Shown here piece by piece: positions 1-11,392 of a stretch of DNA of 64,000 nucleotides (its first letter is position 1; every line of letters begins with the position of its first letter). A model generated the notes under the pieces. The model made no database searches. It was not told the origin of the DNA and saw nothing but the letters and a program-made list of their open reading frames with translations. Origin of the DNA: Pyrenochaeta sp. MPI-SDFR-AT-0127 (taxonomy: Eukaryota; Ascomycota; Dothideomycetes; Pleosporales; Cucurbitariaceae); assembly GCA_020747015.1 (NCBI GenBank), contig JAGTJM010000051.1, positions 62,001-126,000 of the forward strand, written 5' to 3'. A program made the translations under genes and the position numbers.

Positions 1-392
1 ACCACCTTCGATATCAGGTTTTACTCTGTACGGTAGATAGCGAGAGTCTTTGACAGAGCCGACTGGAAGCATCTTTGGGTTTGGGTTCATGCTGACTTCA
101 ACAGCGTCGCCTAGTGTCTCCCAATGCGCACCCTGAAGGTGTCTTCATCAGCTCGATGGGTCACAACCAAGAGGAAAGGACAAGTACCATCATAACTATT
201 CTTTTAATGCCTCTCCGCAACGCCTCGTTGCCTACTTGCTCCCAAAGTCTTGCTGGCTCGGATTCCTCGCCCAGCATCATGGTTGAGCCATGGGCAAACA
301 AGAACACTGGCGCAATACCTGCAATAGTCAGCTTCGATACAATTTCATCTGCACAAAAAGTATTTCAGGGCGCTATCACCTTTCCTTGACAT
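1..392 (-). CDS. LigB/DODA-type extradiol ring-cleavage dioxygenase, 5' part only
   Basis: Partial gene; it runs leftwards off the window. The reverse strand reads a hydrophobic strand into a HGSTMML motif, then GNEALRRGIKRIVMM, an intron with a GTACTT donor and TTCAG acceptor, and GAHWE followed by VEVSMNPNP. The HG..MM and GAHWE pairs are typical of class III (LigB superfamily) extradiol dioxygenases, where histidines bind the metal that splits catechol-type rings. The start is uncertain. An ATG at 392 reaches this frame only through a 31-nt intron, which is unusually short, so an upstream exon is possible. It faces away from the aldehyde-dehydrogenase-like gene across a 320-bp shared promoter. 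The family call is fairly sure; substrate is unknown. Confidence 0.7.
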
Positions 393-713
393 ACCTCCGA
401 GATATCTAATATTTCAAGAGAGGTTGATTAACACTGATCTCAACGACAAAGTTGGGTCTGGAATAAGCTCGATACTTTGTCGCACATGACAGTTCTAGGT
501 ATCTATTACTTGCTGCTTCGGGGTCGGTACTCATCCGTTGACATACTGTTGCTGGGTGCTTGGGGTAGGGCGAATGTGGAGCCGTCCCGTGCCCCGAAAA
601 GTCCACGAACCAGACTAGCGCGGAAAAGACTAGCGCAATGATGTGGTGTACACGAAGAGTGATAATAACATGTGAGTCTTATCCAGCTCCTGGTTATATC
701 TCCTCCATTACGA
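393..713. promoter_or_regulatory. Divergent promoter between dioxygenase and ALDH-like gene
   Basis: Spacer between two diverging cluster genes with no convincing coding sequence. It carries an exact TGTGGAGCCG at 575-584, a decamer found again at 14151 and 15602. Its role as a regulator site is inferred from the repetition. Confidence 0.45.
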
Positions 714-2385
714 ATGGAACTCACGAAGAACATGTCTGCAGTGTCAGCAGAAGAGACGCTTGAGCGCATCGGCATTGCCTGGACTGAGGGTCGGCTTGAG
801 AATGTTCTCGAGCGTCAAAAGCAGTTAGCATTCTTGCACAAAGCCGTTCGAAAGCATTTCGACGACATCATCAGAGCAATACAACAAGGTTAGATTACTT
901 GAGGTATCTTCGGCGAGATGCAAATTGGCTAATGTATCTGATAGACCAAAAACGTAGTACGGATATTGCTGCGATAGAGCTTGTTAATGTTCTTGACACA
1001 ATCAACGCTCTCTATGAGCGTGTGGATTTCCACGATGTACTCGCTAAAGAACAAGATTTGAAAAATGGGGGTAGTTTTGCAAGCTTCCTTGTCCCTCGTG
1101 GCGCAGCCTTAGTCGTCCAGCTATCATCATCTCCTCTCATCTCTACCCTAGGTCCGCTCGCCGCAGCACTAGCTGCTGGTAGTCCGACAGTCATACTTGG
1201 TTCTAGCAAGCTCACAGCCACGAACGAAATTCTTCAGCAAATTATACTAGACAGTCTAGATCGGGAGGCTTTTCATTTCGAGAAAAATACTGACTCATCA
1301 GCGGCCCAAGCATTTACACAGCAACCGTATGCGACTGCCATCTTGCCAGACCTCCAGGCACGCGAGATGTTTGGGCCTCTAGTTGTTTCTAAGAATATGT
1401 CGATACGTCTGATTGAGCCATATTATGGCGTTCCTGCAGGTATCATTGATCGAAGTTATACGGGCCCCTTTGAACAGGTTGTTGGGCACATTTGTCGAAC
1501 AACACCGGGCGATTCGACTTGCAATCCACTCCGGGTTCCACGTCTTTTCTTTGTAGATGAGTCTATCATCAGTGCATTCAAAATTGCGTGTCGATCCCGC
1601 CAAGAAGGTACTGGACCTGATCTGGAAGACTTGCTTCGAAAATACTACACAGGTTATACTCCCAGGTTCTCAGGATCCAGAGAACGCCAGCGTGGCCTAA
1701 ACACTGAGCTTGCCATGTCAGAGTAAGATATCGATATCTGTTTGAGTAGCTGCATAGTGATAACACTGCGCAGAAATATTGCCACAATTACGCTCACGAG
1801 CGGCCCTGAGATCGTGCTGATCCCTACAACGAGTCTGGACAATTCAATAGATATGTTGAATAAAATGTAGGCCAATTCAGGCCATTCTACCACTATTAGA
1901 CGATTAATAACGATTTATAGAAATGCCGGAACCGGATCCCAAGCCTTGTACATTTTTGCGGGGCGAAAGGAGGCGCTTTATCTTGGGAGCTTTATTACCA
2001 CATCGCATGTCTTTATCAACGAAATTCCGCTTTCCTCACTTGGTAAGATCTTCACACGTCAAGTATGAAAGCATCAAATTATAATCATCGTCCCTAACTG
2101 CTACCAGTCGCTACGTCACCGCGGACAGCACAAGTCACGCCTTCGCAAGGATACCACGTTGAAGACTTCTCGGAAACGAAGACTTTGACAGTATTGGCAT
2201 CTGTTCCCACAGACAGTGTCAAGAAACCTTCAAACCTGAATGAGCAAAGGGTGAAGCAGCATCAGGGTGGACGCATGTCCTATTTCGAGCAGGGCCTAAT
2301 TCTTGGTGCAGCTCTTGGCTTAGTAACACTATCAAGTCTAACATATTTCTCTTATCAGGGGGTCAGGACCTATCTGGAAAGATAG
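714..2385 (+). CDS. Aldehyde-dehydrogenase-superfamily protein with C-terminal membrane anchor
   Basis: Five exons (714-888, 945-1722, 1774-1866, 1921-2042, 2108-2385) join to about 481 residues, normal for the family. The first in-frame ATG is 714; a second at 732 is also possible. Recognisable ALDH pieces: the cofactor-fold stretch around LAAALAAGSPTVILGSS, VPAGIIDRSYTG, DSTCNPLRVPRLFFVDES where the Cys could match the nucleophile, and SQALYIFAGRKE near the C-terminus. The usual LELGG segment that supplies the general-base glutamate is not seen. The last 30 residues contain one hydrophobic helix, as in Hfd1-like fatty-aldehyde dehydrogenases. It may therefore be a divergent or non-catalytic ALDH at a membrane. 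Expected role in the cluster is oxidation of an aldehyde intermediate or scaffolding; neither is proven. Confidence 0.75.
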
Positions 2386-2903
2386 TTGTTTCTTAGTGTA
2401 TTAACAGTGATCAACATACTATTCTGCGAACGAACACATTCAGCAATTATGTTGTTTCAAGTGCATGCTTGTCATCTAGCCCCTATACCCTAAGCACCTA
2501 TTTTTGATTATCTCAGCGCCTTTCAAGACAAGCAGTATCAGAGGCCTTCTCAGAACATTCATAGCGTTTCTAAACCAAGCTTGTTGAAAGAGCTTTGGCA
2601 AAGATGATATTATCGAGCGCTCGTCTTACTGTGCTCCAAAAAGTCCAGGCTACGATTAAGACAGTCCTACTGAGCTTTTCGCTTCATGAACAAGGGTGCG
2701 GTCTTAGTGGCATCCAAGTCCAGGGCGTACCGATTATTAAGTCAATTGAAACTTCAATGTATTGCCGTCCGTCTAGAACCAAGACCACTAACCGTATATC
2801 ACGTGGCGAAGCTCAAATTCCAAGTCGTCCAGAAGGACTAATCTCAGGATACCATCTAAGAAATTGAGTTGATTTTCATGCTCATGAGTCTGATATGTTT
2901 CAA
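2386..2903. other. Intergenic, convergent 3' ends
   Basis: About 500 bp between the ends of two convergent genes. Open frames here are short, lack family resemblance and are not supported. It probably holds the two 3' untranslated regions. Confidence 0.4.
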
Positions 2904-4866
2904 CTACTGTCCAAATGGAGTAGCCAGCGGAACCTCAACATAGCTCCCATGCACTCCCCCGTAGTGCAGGTTGTGTCTTCCTTTGTTCTCTGTGACTGTC
3001 TTTCCATTCAGGACGGCGATTTCCATTGGCGACATATAGTGCCCCGAAATCTTGATCGCCAAAGATTCTCCAGCCTCGAACGCCATACCTCCGGGCCAAA
3101 TTGGGACTTCCAAACGAACGACAGTCCCAGGTTTGACTTTTTCCAGTCTGTCATTCGTGTATGCTGGCCAAGAATCATACTTCGTACTATTGACCTTAGT
3201 TACTGCATGACTAGCTCGCAGACAGCCATTGGGTCCGTAATACTTAAGAAAGCAGCTGTCTGGCACCTCAGATGCGTCTTTCTTTGGTGGGATGAGCTGT
3301 TCAGCCGGGACATTAAGCTGTACAGTCCGGTTTCCCAGTTGATCTAACTTGCGCAGTTGGACAAAAACGTCCAAGTCATCAGCCTCATCAGCAGACAGGT
3401 ACAAGATGGCCTTGGAGTAGCCGACAAGCCAGGTAGGTTTGTCAAACTTATAGGAGAATATGAGCTCCTCGGGGTCGTTATCGACGCCTTGTGGGATGAT
3501 GTCAGACTGGTAAGACTCTTTCCCGGACTCACTAGTTGGGGAGGGCAAAAGGGTACCCTTCCCAGTGAGATAAAATTTTGTTTGCCTAGCCTCGGGAATC
3601 GGATATTGTGTAGTCACAATGTTTTGAACAGGTTCCTGACAGTCAAATTAAGTATTGGTAATTTTTAGCATAAGATATCTTGCTTACCGAGTTATTGAAT
3701 GGCAGGACAGAAAATCGGACTTTGGGTGTTGTCTCCCAGCCATTGGCAATGCCTTTAAGATAATAGTCGAAAAACCTTTTAAGGTCTTTGGTAGCATATT
3801 CAGAGTATAGATCAGACCACTCCTGCCTTGGATGAATTCGAAGCCTGTGTATTGACTTAGTACATCTCCCAGTGCTTCAGCAGGCATTAAGTACTAACCA
3901 TTTCTCATTGGTGTCAATCTCGTTAAAGCCGGAGATAGATCCGCTTGTGTGAAGTGAAGTTGAGTAGCTGGCTAGGACGTACGCTGGAGTTGTGATTCGC
4001 TCCACCTTCGCCCGTTTGTCTTCCCAATACGCATTGTAGAAGGGATATTGTTTCAACATCTCAATCACCGCTTCTGCTTTTCCCCTGCCAACCATAGTGT
4101 TCTGAAGCATTCCCCATAGCAAGTAGTATGGATATCCAATACCACCCCGTGCTAGAGTATCACGGTAGAAGTCGGCAGCTCCTTCCCATGGGGCGAAGGC
4201 AGTTAAATGAGGCGGCTGCTGCGATGCAATATTCCATTGCGCCATAGCCAGCCAACTGTTTCCAGCCATGCCAACCTTGCCCGAACACCATGGGAGCTGA
4301 GCAATGTATTCAATGGCATCGTGTCCGTCCATTCCATCTTGTTCACCAAGCCAGGGTATGATCCCCTCGGAATCCCAACTTCCACGCAGGTCAAAGTTGA
4401 CAACAGCATATCCCATTGCAACCCATTCTGCAGGATCGAGTCCTTCAAACTTTTCAAAACCACTGAGCCTCTCGTGAGGAACCCCAAAGCGACCCGGCTC
4501 TAGGTGGAGACCATGCACACCTGAAGCAAGGACGTTTAGCGGAGTCATGCAAACTAGGCGATGTTGAAACTACTTACCATTACCATCCTTGCCGTATGGG
4601 CTCCAGTGAAGGATCGCAGGCACCTTATCCGGGGCTGTTGGTCTGAAAATGTCGGCGCGGAGCTTGATACCGTCTCTCATAGGTACGGCAACGTCTCTTT
4701 CCCAAATGGTGTCTACCTGGATGGCTGCAAGGTTATCCTGCCTACGGTAACCCTTCGGCAATGTTTGTACAGAAGGATTGAATCCACTGTAGACTCCAGC
4801 TTTTTCATCCCCTGGAGGAGTAGCATCCACCAGATGAACATTGAAACCATTGATTTCTAGAGACAT
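2904..4866 (-). CDS. CocE/NonD-family (peptidase S15-like) alpha/beta hydrolase
   Basis: Four exons give about 600 residues, the usual length for CocE/NonD hydrolases. The N-terminal part has VAVPMRDGIKLRADIFRP and WSPYGK, typical of the family entry strand. The nucleophile elbow is GNSWLA, inside GKVGMAGNSWLAMAQW, and the catalytic serine is its Ser. The exon at 2904-3626 is the C-terminal jelly-roll X-Pro dipeptidyl-peptidase domain, with LYLSADEADDLDVFVQL. Introns are clean: GTAAGT after GDGNG-type sequence near 4575, GTTAGT near 3889 and GTAAGC near 3688. Relatives act on esters or amides, including lactones and acyl groups in natural-product routes. It shares a 400-bp divergent promoter with the cupin gene. 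It could open a lactone made by the Baeyer-Villiger enzyme (inference). Confidence 0.88.
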
Positions 4867-5267
4867 GATTGATCGTGGAATTAGGTGATGCCTGAACTCG
4901 CCACTTGATTCAATTATGGAAAGAACGTTTTAACACGATAACCTCAGTGTCCATATAGCATAGTTGGTGGGCCTGCCTTGACCGGAGTTAATGGAGTTAT
5001 GAACTCGTGGGTTTACTCGGCGAAGTTAATCGACGTGTGGGGCCGTGTGGAGAGATCCGTGAAGAAGCGGACCCGACACGACCGCTAAGTACGAGGACCC
5101 ACGATACAGCGGAAGGATAGTGGCATTTAGAGGCTACAAGATGATTCAAACATTGATCTGGAACGAACCAAGGATTTCGTGCGAGATTCAAGCACACCAC
5201 CCCCGACGAACGAGACCATCTGTGTATCGCACTTCGAAAAGAGCAAAACACTACCCAGCATACAAAC
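4867..5267. promoter_or_regulatory. Divergent promoter between hydrolase and cupin
   Basis: Shared upstream region. It contains TGTGGGGCCG at 5036-5045, one mismatch from the cluster decamer, and directly after it TGTGGAGAGATCCG at 5046-5059. Paired near-copies at one spot suggest a regulator site. Function is not shown. Confidence 0.4.
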
Positions 5268-5809
5268 ATGTCCATACCTCTTAGACGCGTCGTTACAAGC
5301 CACAAAGGAGGTAAATCGGCTGTAATGATCGATGACAAGCTTGACCTCATTCCTGGTTTTGCATCTAGCGCCATTACACTTTGGCAAAATCACGAGTACC
5401 CAGCGGAGCTTGCCGACCAAGACGCAGGAATTGGAGGAATCAGTATCTATACCAAAGGTTCATTGATACGAGTCGTCGATTTTCCTCCAACCTCATATGG
5501 CCATAATCACCGGACCAAGTCCCTTGACTATGGTATCGTCATAGACGGCGAAATAGAGCTTGTTCTTGAAGATGGGTCAAAGACTGTTATTCAAGCGGGA
5601 GATGTTGTTGTGCAGCAAGCGGCCAGTATATTACATTCTACGTAACATCATGAGCTAACATGTGATAGACTATGCATCAGTGGAATAATCACGCAAAGAA
5701 ACCTTGTAGGATGATTTTTGTTCTACTTCCATCAAAGGGCGCAACGGGATCTAATGGAGAGATTTTGGGTGATTCGGGTATACCAAAAGCTTTCCAGGTA
5801 GTAGATTAG
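5268..5809 (+). CDS. Small cupin-domain protein
   Basis: Two exons split by a 43-nt intron (5626-5668). The joined frame ends at TAG 5807-5809 and encodes about 165 residues. The first cupin motif is visible as HNHRTKSLDYGIVIDGEIELVLEDG, shortened here to its core HxH..(S/D)YGIV..GE. The second is in TMHQWNNHAKKPCRMIFVLL. This matches the fungal cupin-2 family often seen in natural-product clusters, where members act as isomerases, cyclases or dioxygenases of unstable intermediates. Metal-binding His residues of motif 1 are present; motif 2 keeps a His and Asn. Exact reaction unknown. It is co-oriented with nothing upstream and divergent from the hydrolase. Confidence 0.85.
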
Positions 5810-6079
5810 ACTTTAGATGTACAGAAACTGGACATGGTTGAGTAATTCTAGCTCATGTAGGATCTGTATAGATTTTCAGGTTGAAGTAGCTAGAAGGCGA
5901 TAAGACGAGCGCAAAAGGCAATGAGCTTTGATTGAGTTGAACAACTTTATCTGTAAGATAGTGTCACTTTCATAGAGTATGCACTTTTTAAGGAATGCCA
6001 AAAGATAGTTGTCATGTAATTGAGACGTTAGTTGTTTAAATACATGGCATTGCCCGTCAGCTGCCATCATTTTGCCTCA

Positions 6080-6632
6080 TTATGTGGAGATGCCGGGTAA
6101 CCCCAACATTGATTCACTACAATTCACGCAGGGTTTTGCTGGATAGCTCTTGTAACTAGGTCCCTGAAACTCATTAGCAACCATCGGCCTGAAGAATGAT
6201 GAGAACACGTACGTATCCATGAAAGCGTTGATCCTCACAATCCTATCCTCATCGTTGAAGTGGCAAACCCAAACGTACTCATTTGTGAATGGAAGTCCAT
6301 CCTTGCATTTAACATCAACCGCTTTGAGTTCAACTGCAGCTTTGTTGCGACCATCATGAACTATATCCTGCACCACCAGCTTGAGTGGTGTCGCCCATGT
6401 TGACGAAAGGGCTTTTGTGCCGTTGTGGAATGCTTCCTTCGATTTGTACTGGCCAGAGATTGGGCAAAAAGTGCCTGAATTTGATAAGACAATCTTCTTC
6501 GACCATTTTCCAGCGGAGAAAAGTACCTTTGACTGTCCATTCCACGTTATCATCAACATGTGCAAAGAAGCCCGGCATATTGCCTTGACCAATAGTATCG
6601 AATATGGCGCGTATCTTTTCTAAAGAAGGCAT
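6080..6632 (-). CDS. SnoaL-like / NTF2-fold protein
   Basis: Two exons joined by a 48-nt intron (GTACTT..TTCAG near 6486-6533) give about 168 residues. The N-terminal helix IRAIFDTIGQGNMPGFFAHVDDNVEW is the standard opening of SnoaL-like proteins (alpha-helix, then DDVEW). It is followed by GQYKSKEAF and VCHFNDEDRIVRINAFMDTYV, the closing beta strand with the conserved Phe and Asp-Thr-Tyr. Members of this fold serve as polyketide cyclases, dehydratases or hydrolases without cofactor. It is divergent from the flavin monooxygenase at 7050, which suggests shared control. The product is likely an intermediate-shaping enzyme; the reaction cannot be read from sequence. Confidence 0.82.
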
Positions 6633-7049
6633 GGCTGAATTTGTAGATAGCAGTGACTGGATTCTTGTATATCCAGGACTAATATCTTGAATCGAGCGCC
6701 TCTTCTATTGTCCTAGATATTTGTGGCGACAATGATGAAGGGCAATCTTGAAAGGGCCGTGCACTGCTTTCCCCGCCGGAACTTCTCCACACAACCCTAC
6801 TTTGATACGGCTCGACACGCCGGGAACACCAAGGCATGAGACTAACCTTTTCTCCGAGACTAAGGAAAATTACAGGTACTGCACAAACGCTAGTATTATG
6901 GAGCCGATGGCTCACGCGTATCCTTTCGGGGGTTCACTCAATAGGTCGCGGATACCACACGCCATGCGGAGAGTCGATCCAACAATGATAAAACCGTAAA
7001 CACGTGTGATCATTCCCAATACTGATAGAATTAATTAGTTTAATGTTGC
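6633..7049. promoter_or_regulatory. Divergent promoter between SnoaL-like gene and flavin monooxygenase
   Basis: Contains several near-copies of the cluster decamer: TATGGAGCCG at 6897-6906, TGTCGAGCCG on the minus strand at 6808-6817, and TGTGGAGAAG on the minus strand at 6783-6792. An out-of-frame ATG at 7043 precedes the monooxygenase start and could form an overlapping upstream reading frame. Confidence 0.4.
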
Positions 7050-8607
7050 ATGCAAATCGCCATGCCTCTCAAAGTTGTTATTGTCGGAGCAGGACTCGGA
7101 GGATTAGCTGCTGCTATTGCTTTCACGAGGGCAGGACATAATGTTGAGGTAAATCTGCCTGATGCGATCTTGCATATACAGCATAAGCCAGCTCACAATA
7201 TGTTTAGGTGTACGAGAAATCCTCATTCCACAATGAAGTCGGAGCTGCAATTCACTTAGCGCCCAACGCGACTCGAGTATTGAAAGCGTGGGGCTGTGAC
7301 CTGCAAGAGATGAACCCAGTCCCTTGTGACCATTTGAGTGTTTGGGATCATCAAGGTAATTTTATTGCAACACCAGCAGTATGTATCGCAGAAGTCATGT
7401 TCAATCACAATAGGCGGGCTAATATAGAAAGGTTACGGAACAACTACAGAAAAAGCTTGGAATTGAAGATGAATGGGTTTTGGTTCACCGTGTAGATTTG
7501 CACAATGCGCTACGAAAGAAAGCAGAGGAGGGTTGGGAGGGTAGGAAACCAACGATTCACCTGGCTTGCCCTGTCGACTCAGTGGTAAAGTACCTTGAAA
7601 GCGTTTTAAATATCGATATCTATGACTAAATCATCAACTAGGATCCCATAAGTGCAGTAGTGAACCTTGTCGATGGACGAGTATTACACGCAGATCTTGT
7701 AGTTGGCGCCGACGGTGTCCATGTAAGTACCATTCTGTACTGTGAAGTGCCTCCGATTTCATATCACTGATTACATCTCAGTCCCGAACTGCAGACAATG
7801 CGACTGGTGAACTTCAGAAAAAGAGGAGCACTGGGCAGAACTGCTTCCGTTTCCTTGTACCCACCGAGAAGCTGAGGAAGAATCCCCTGACCAACAAGTT
7901 GTTTGACCAAATAGGTTTGCGGTCTTTAAACGCTTTCAACTCAAGAGAAAGAAGGTTGATAATATACCCATGCCGATCCGGGACGCTAGTCAATTGTGTC
8001 ATGTTCTACCCTGATCACGGAGAAGTGACAGGAGAGTCATCGTGGCTAAATTCTGGGAACCAGGATGATCTAATGGCTGAAGTAGAGAGTTTTAGTCCTG
8101 AATTACGCGAGTTCTGCAGCCTTGCTGAAGATTTAAAGCTCTGGAGCCTTGCATCTCGAGATCCACCGCCATGTTTTTATAACGAAAGGCTTGTACTCAT
8201 TGGCGATGCAGCGCATCCGACTCTTCCTCGTAAGTCAATCATTGCCCTATACAACTGCACAGATCATGTAACGCTGATGCACCTCCCTAGATCAAGGTCA
8301 AGGAGGGGCACAAGCTTTCGAAGATGCTGCAACCCTCGGTGCCCTTTTTATGGGAGACACTGGGCCCGAAAAAATCGGCGTGCGATTGAAGATGTATAAT
8401 GACATACGCTACAAGCACGCTGTAACGATTCTTTTCATGTCTAGGGTTGGTGATCAGCTTCGGGAGATTGTAATGGATGACCTGAAGAAATACGTTCCAG
8501 AGGCGGAGCTACCCGAGAACATGTGGTTGTTCGCATGGAACTCATTTCCCGTTAAGGCGGCAGAGCGCGCACTGACTGTGAATGTGAGGAATGTGTGCGC
8601 GGCGTAG
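7050..8607 (+). CDS. Class A FAD-dependent monooxygenase, salicylate-hydroxylase type
   Basis: Six exons; introns at about 7149-7207, 7380-7431, 7586-7641, 7723-7782 and 8230-8291. The start may be 7050 or 7062; relatives begin at the MPLKVV of 7062. The FAD Rossmann motif GAGLGG is at residues 10-18. VVGADGVHS gives the DG fingerprint, and GDAAHPTLPHQGQGG is the second FAD motif formed across the last splice. The protein is about 420 residues, the usual length. Such enzymes hydroxylate aromatic rings with NAD(P)H and O2, sometimes with decarboxylation. Sits in a block of oxidative genes; likely hydroxylates a phenolic intermediate. All key motifs are intact, so it should be active. Confidence 0.9.
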
Positions 8608-9187
8608 CAATAGCAAAGATACGAATTTTCTGTAGCATGCATCTGCAATATGAGGGCTAGTTTCTGTACGAACTTTTGAATCAAAGTGCGATTGATGCAG
8701 AAAGTCGAGCACAAGGGTTCATTTGGAGACACCATCTCATAACCCATCAAACCGGATAACACGGCCTAGTATCAGAGCAATGATGAACATGACTTGAGTA
8801 TTGTGCAGCTCAATATCAAGCAATCCACACCCAGGGATGAAGAACATAAGCAGTCTGCTCCACAATCTGCACTAGAGCAGATTTCACCAGGTCAGGGTGA
8901 TAATGCCGAGTCTTGTCCCTCATGAAATCAGATGCGGACATTTTGCCACTCGGAAAGTTTCTGTGGGCACAGCCGTGATATTGGACTAAAATACGGCAAG
9001 GCTCGGGTCCCACACCGAAGCCCCCAACTTGCCAGCACGAGCAGATTTCTGGCATCAGAATCGGCATTTTATAGTTTTGCAACTCATCATTGAATTAGCA
9101 GGATGTGGATTTATATTGTTCCCGGAAACCATTATTTTAACAGAATACGGCTATTTCACTAAGATTTTCAGCTTTGATTTGTAAAAT
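8608..9187. other. Intergenic, promoter of second monooxygenase
   Basis: No supported gene. TGTGGGACCCG occurs on the minus strand near 9004-9014, a loose relative of the cluster decamer. An 88-codon minus-strand frame at 8816-9082 has no recognisable family features. Confidence 0.35.
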
Positions 9188-10977
9188 ATGCCCGACAAAG
9201 ATCAAACAAGCACAAATGGCGATCACGATACAGACATTGGTCTGCCTCCTCAATCTTTTGGCAGCAATGTGAAAGACGTTGTGTTTGGGGAGTTTGATCA
9301 TCGCGATATCCCTTTAGAGCAGGAAGAATGGCCAGTGGTGATCATTGGATCTAGCATGGTGGGAATGATGATGGGTTTGCTCCTTGGATATCATGGGTAT
9401 GCGCTCAGAACTCAGTTGAGATACTTGACATCTAATCCAACATCAGCATCAAGAGCATATCGTTCGACAGACATCCACCATCCGGTACGCACCCAAGAGC
9501 CGCGGGCTTGAACTATCGCACTGTTGAGATTCTCCGTCAATTAGGCTTGGAGAAGGACGCTAAGGCCGAAAGCGCGAAAGAATTCGACATTGACGCGGGC
9601 ATGCTCATTGTGGAGAAGTTAATTGGTGGGAAGACACTTGCACATGTACAAGAGAACAACCTCAACGAGGTCAAGGATGTTACGCCATGCACTAGTTGGC
9701 TATGGATAACCCAGGCCATGTTCGAGCCATTGTTGCGGGCAAATGCTGCCAGGTACGGATGTACCCAGATCTATGGAAAGCTGGTTGTCCATTACGAAGA
9801 AGACAAGGATGGAGTACTTGTCGTGGTGCAAGACCTCAAGACTGAGAAATACAAGAAGTATAGGGCAAAATATCTTATTGGCTGCGATGGTAACAGAAGT
9901 AGCACACGAATCAAGGAGGGCATTAAAGTCAGCGGTGCTGGTATCCTACGCAACAGCCTCTCAATTCGAATTTCAGGAGACCTGAGTTCGCATCTAGGCA
10001 CACGCTCGGTTTATGGGGTTGTCTACGTGCTCAACCCTAACATCAGCGGCGGATTTCGGTTGGAAAACCATGGTCAGACAGCAATTGTCATGGTTAACAG
10101 AGTCGGTGAGAAGAATGATTTCCCTGAGGGCAGTGTGACGCCAGAAGAGGCGCGGAAATATGTTTTCGACCTTTCTGGCCTCCCGGAAGATGCAGACATG
10201 GAAGTACAGGCATGTTCGTACTGGACCATGATTTCTTGTAATGCGGACAGGCTTCAGTCACAGGGAGGCCGTGTACTGATAGCTGGCGATGCCGCACACC
10301 AAATGCCTCCTACAGGCGGTCTAGGTGGAAATACTGGCATTGGAGATTCCCATAATCTCGCATGGAAGCTGGCCTACGTTTTGAAAGGGCTCGCTTCTCC
10401 TGCGCTGCTTCAGACGTATACTAAGGAGCGACAGCCTGTCAACGCCTTCGCAGTAGATCAAGCAACGAAGCGATTCTACAACAGGGTCGATCAGATGCAG
10501 CCACCAGCCCATGAGGAACCAAACTTGACGGTAGAGATAGGCTATCGCTACATAGAAGGCGCTATCCTTGGTGGAGGCGAGGGCGCGCAAAAACCATTCG
10601 AAAACCCATCATCGCCTTCTGGTTCAGCTGGGACTCGTTTACCGCACGTCTGGTTGAATTCCAATGCAAGCAATCAGAGTGTGTCCACTCTTGACTTGGC
10701 CAAACAAAACCTGGTTCTGATAACCACTGAGCCGCAATCCCTATGGATCAAGGCCGCCAAGGACATTGAGTCCCCACCCCTAGACTTATATGAGCTGCAC
10801 GAATTTTCCAAACCCTGGCAAGATTCTTTGGGCACGCTGCGTTCCAAGTGTGGGTTGCAGCATGACGAGGCGCTGCTGGTTCGTCCCGACGGCTTCATCG
10901 CCTGGCGAGCCAGGGCTGTTGCTAACAACCACGGAGAGGAGCTGAGGGCAGCACTGCACGCATTGTTAGGGGTTTAA
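9188..10977 (+). CDS. FAD-dependent monooxygenase, phenol hydroxylase / PheA-TfdB type
   Basis: Two exons, with a 50-nt intron at 9397-9446, give 579 residues. The long N-terminal leader of about 50 residues precedes the Rossmann strand. Clear family signals: GLNYRTVEILRQLGL, the DG motif in LIGCDGNRSSTR, and GDAAHQMPPTGGLGGNTGIGD, the FAD-binding motif with NT..D typical of PheA/TfdB enzymes. The C-terminal thioredoxin-like domain ends with LLVRPDGFIAWRA, also typical. The first glycine motif is degenerate: GSSMVG replaces GxGxxG, so the third position is Ser. Whether FAD still binds well is open. The expected reaction is aromatic hydroxylation. It lies upstream of the cluster regulator, in the same orientation. 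Confidence 0.9.
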
Positions 10978-11392
10978 ATGTTTGATCCAGGTATAACACA
11001 TAAAATTATACAAACATTGCAATAGATTGCAATAAAGATTTCAGTAGTATTTCTTTATTCAGCAAAAGAATACAAGCTGATATGTCAGTCTGCAACCAAT
11101 CAGAATTTTTTAAAAGGATAAAGCGTTTCGTAGGCCATTTTCACAATAAGGGCATAGAAAATGTTGAAGTCATTGGTAGTTTCTCTCCAATTCACGTGCT
11201 CGGAACTTGGCCGGAATTCCCTCCGTCTCGACTTCGACGCCACGCCCGCCTAAACTGTGGGGAAGTGGATCCTTTGTATTCATCCTTCGCTCGCTTCCTT
11301 GCATACTTTCGACTCTTTTCCTAAAACCCATCCTCAGAACTCTTGCCGCGCCACTCACGTTGTTGTTCTCAACTACTTCGCATCCTTTATCA
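10978..11392. other. Intergenic, promoter of the cluster regulator
   Basis: About 415 bp, AT-rich at its left. It carries a CACGTG E-box near 11194 and TGTGGGGAAG near 11257. No coding sequence seen. Confidence 0.3.

Noticed and set aside
8816..9082. 88-codon minus-strand frame
   Set aside because: No family motif, no supported splice structure; it sits in a promoter spacer.
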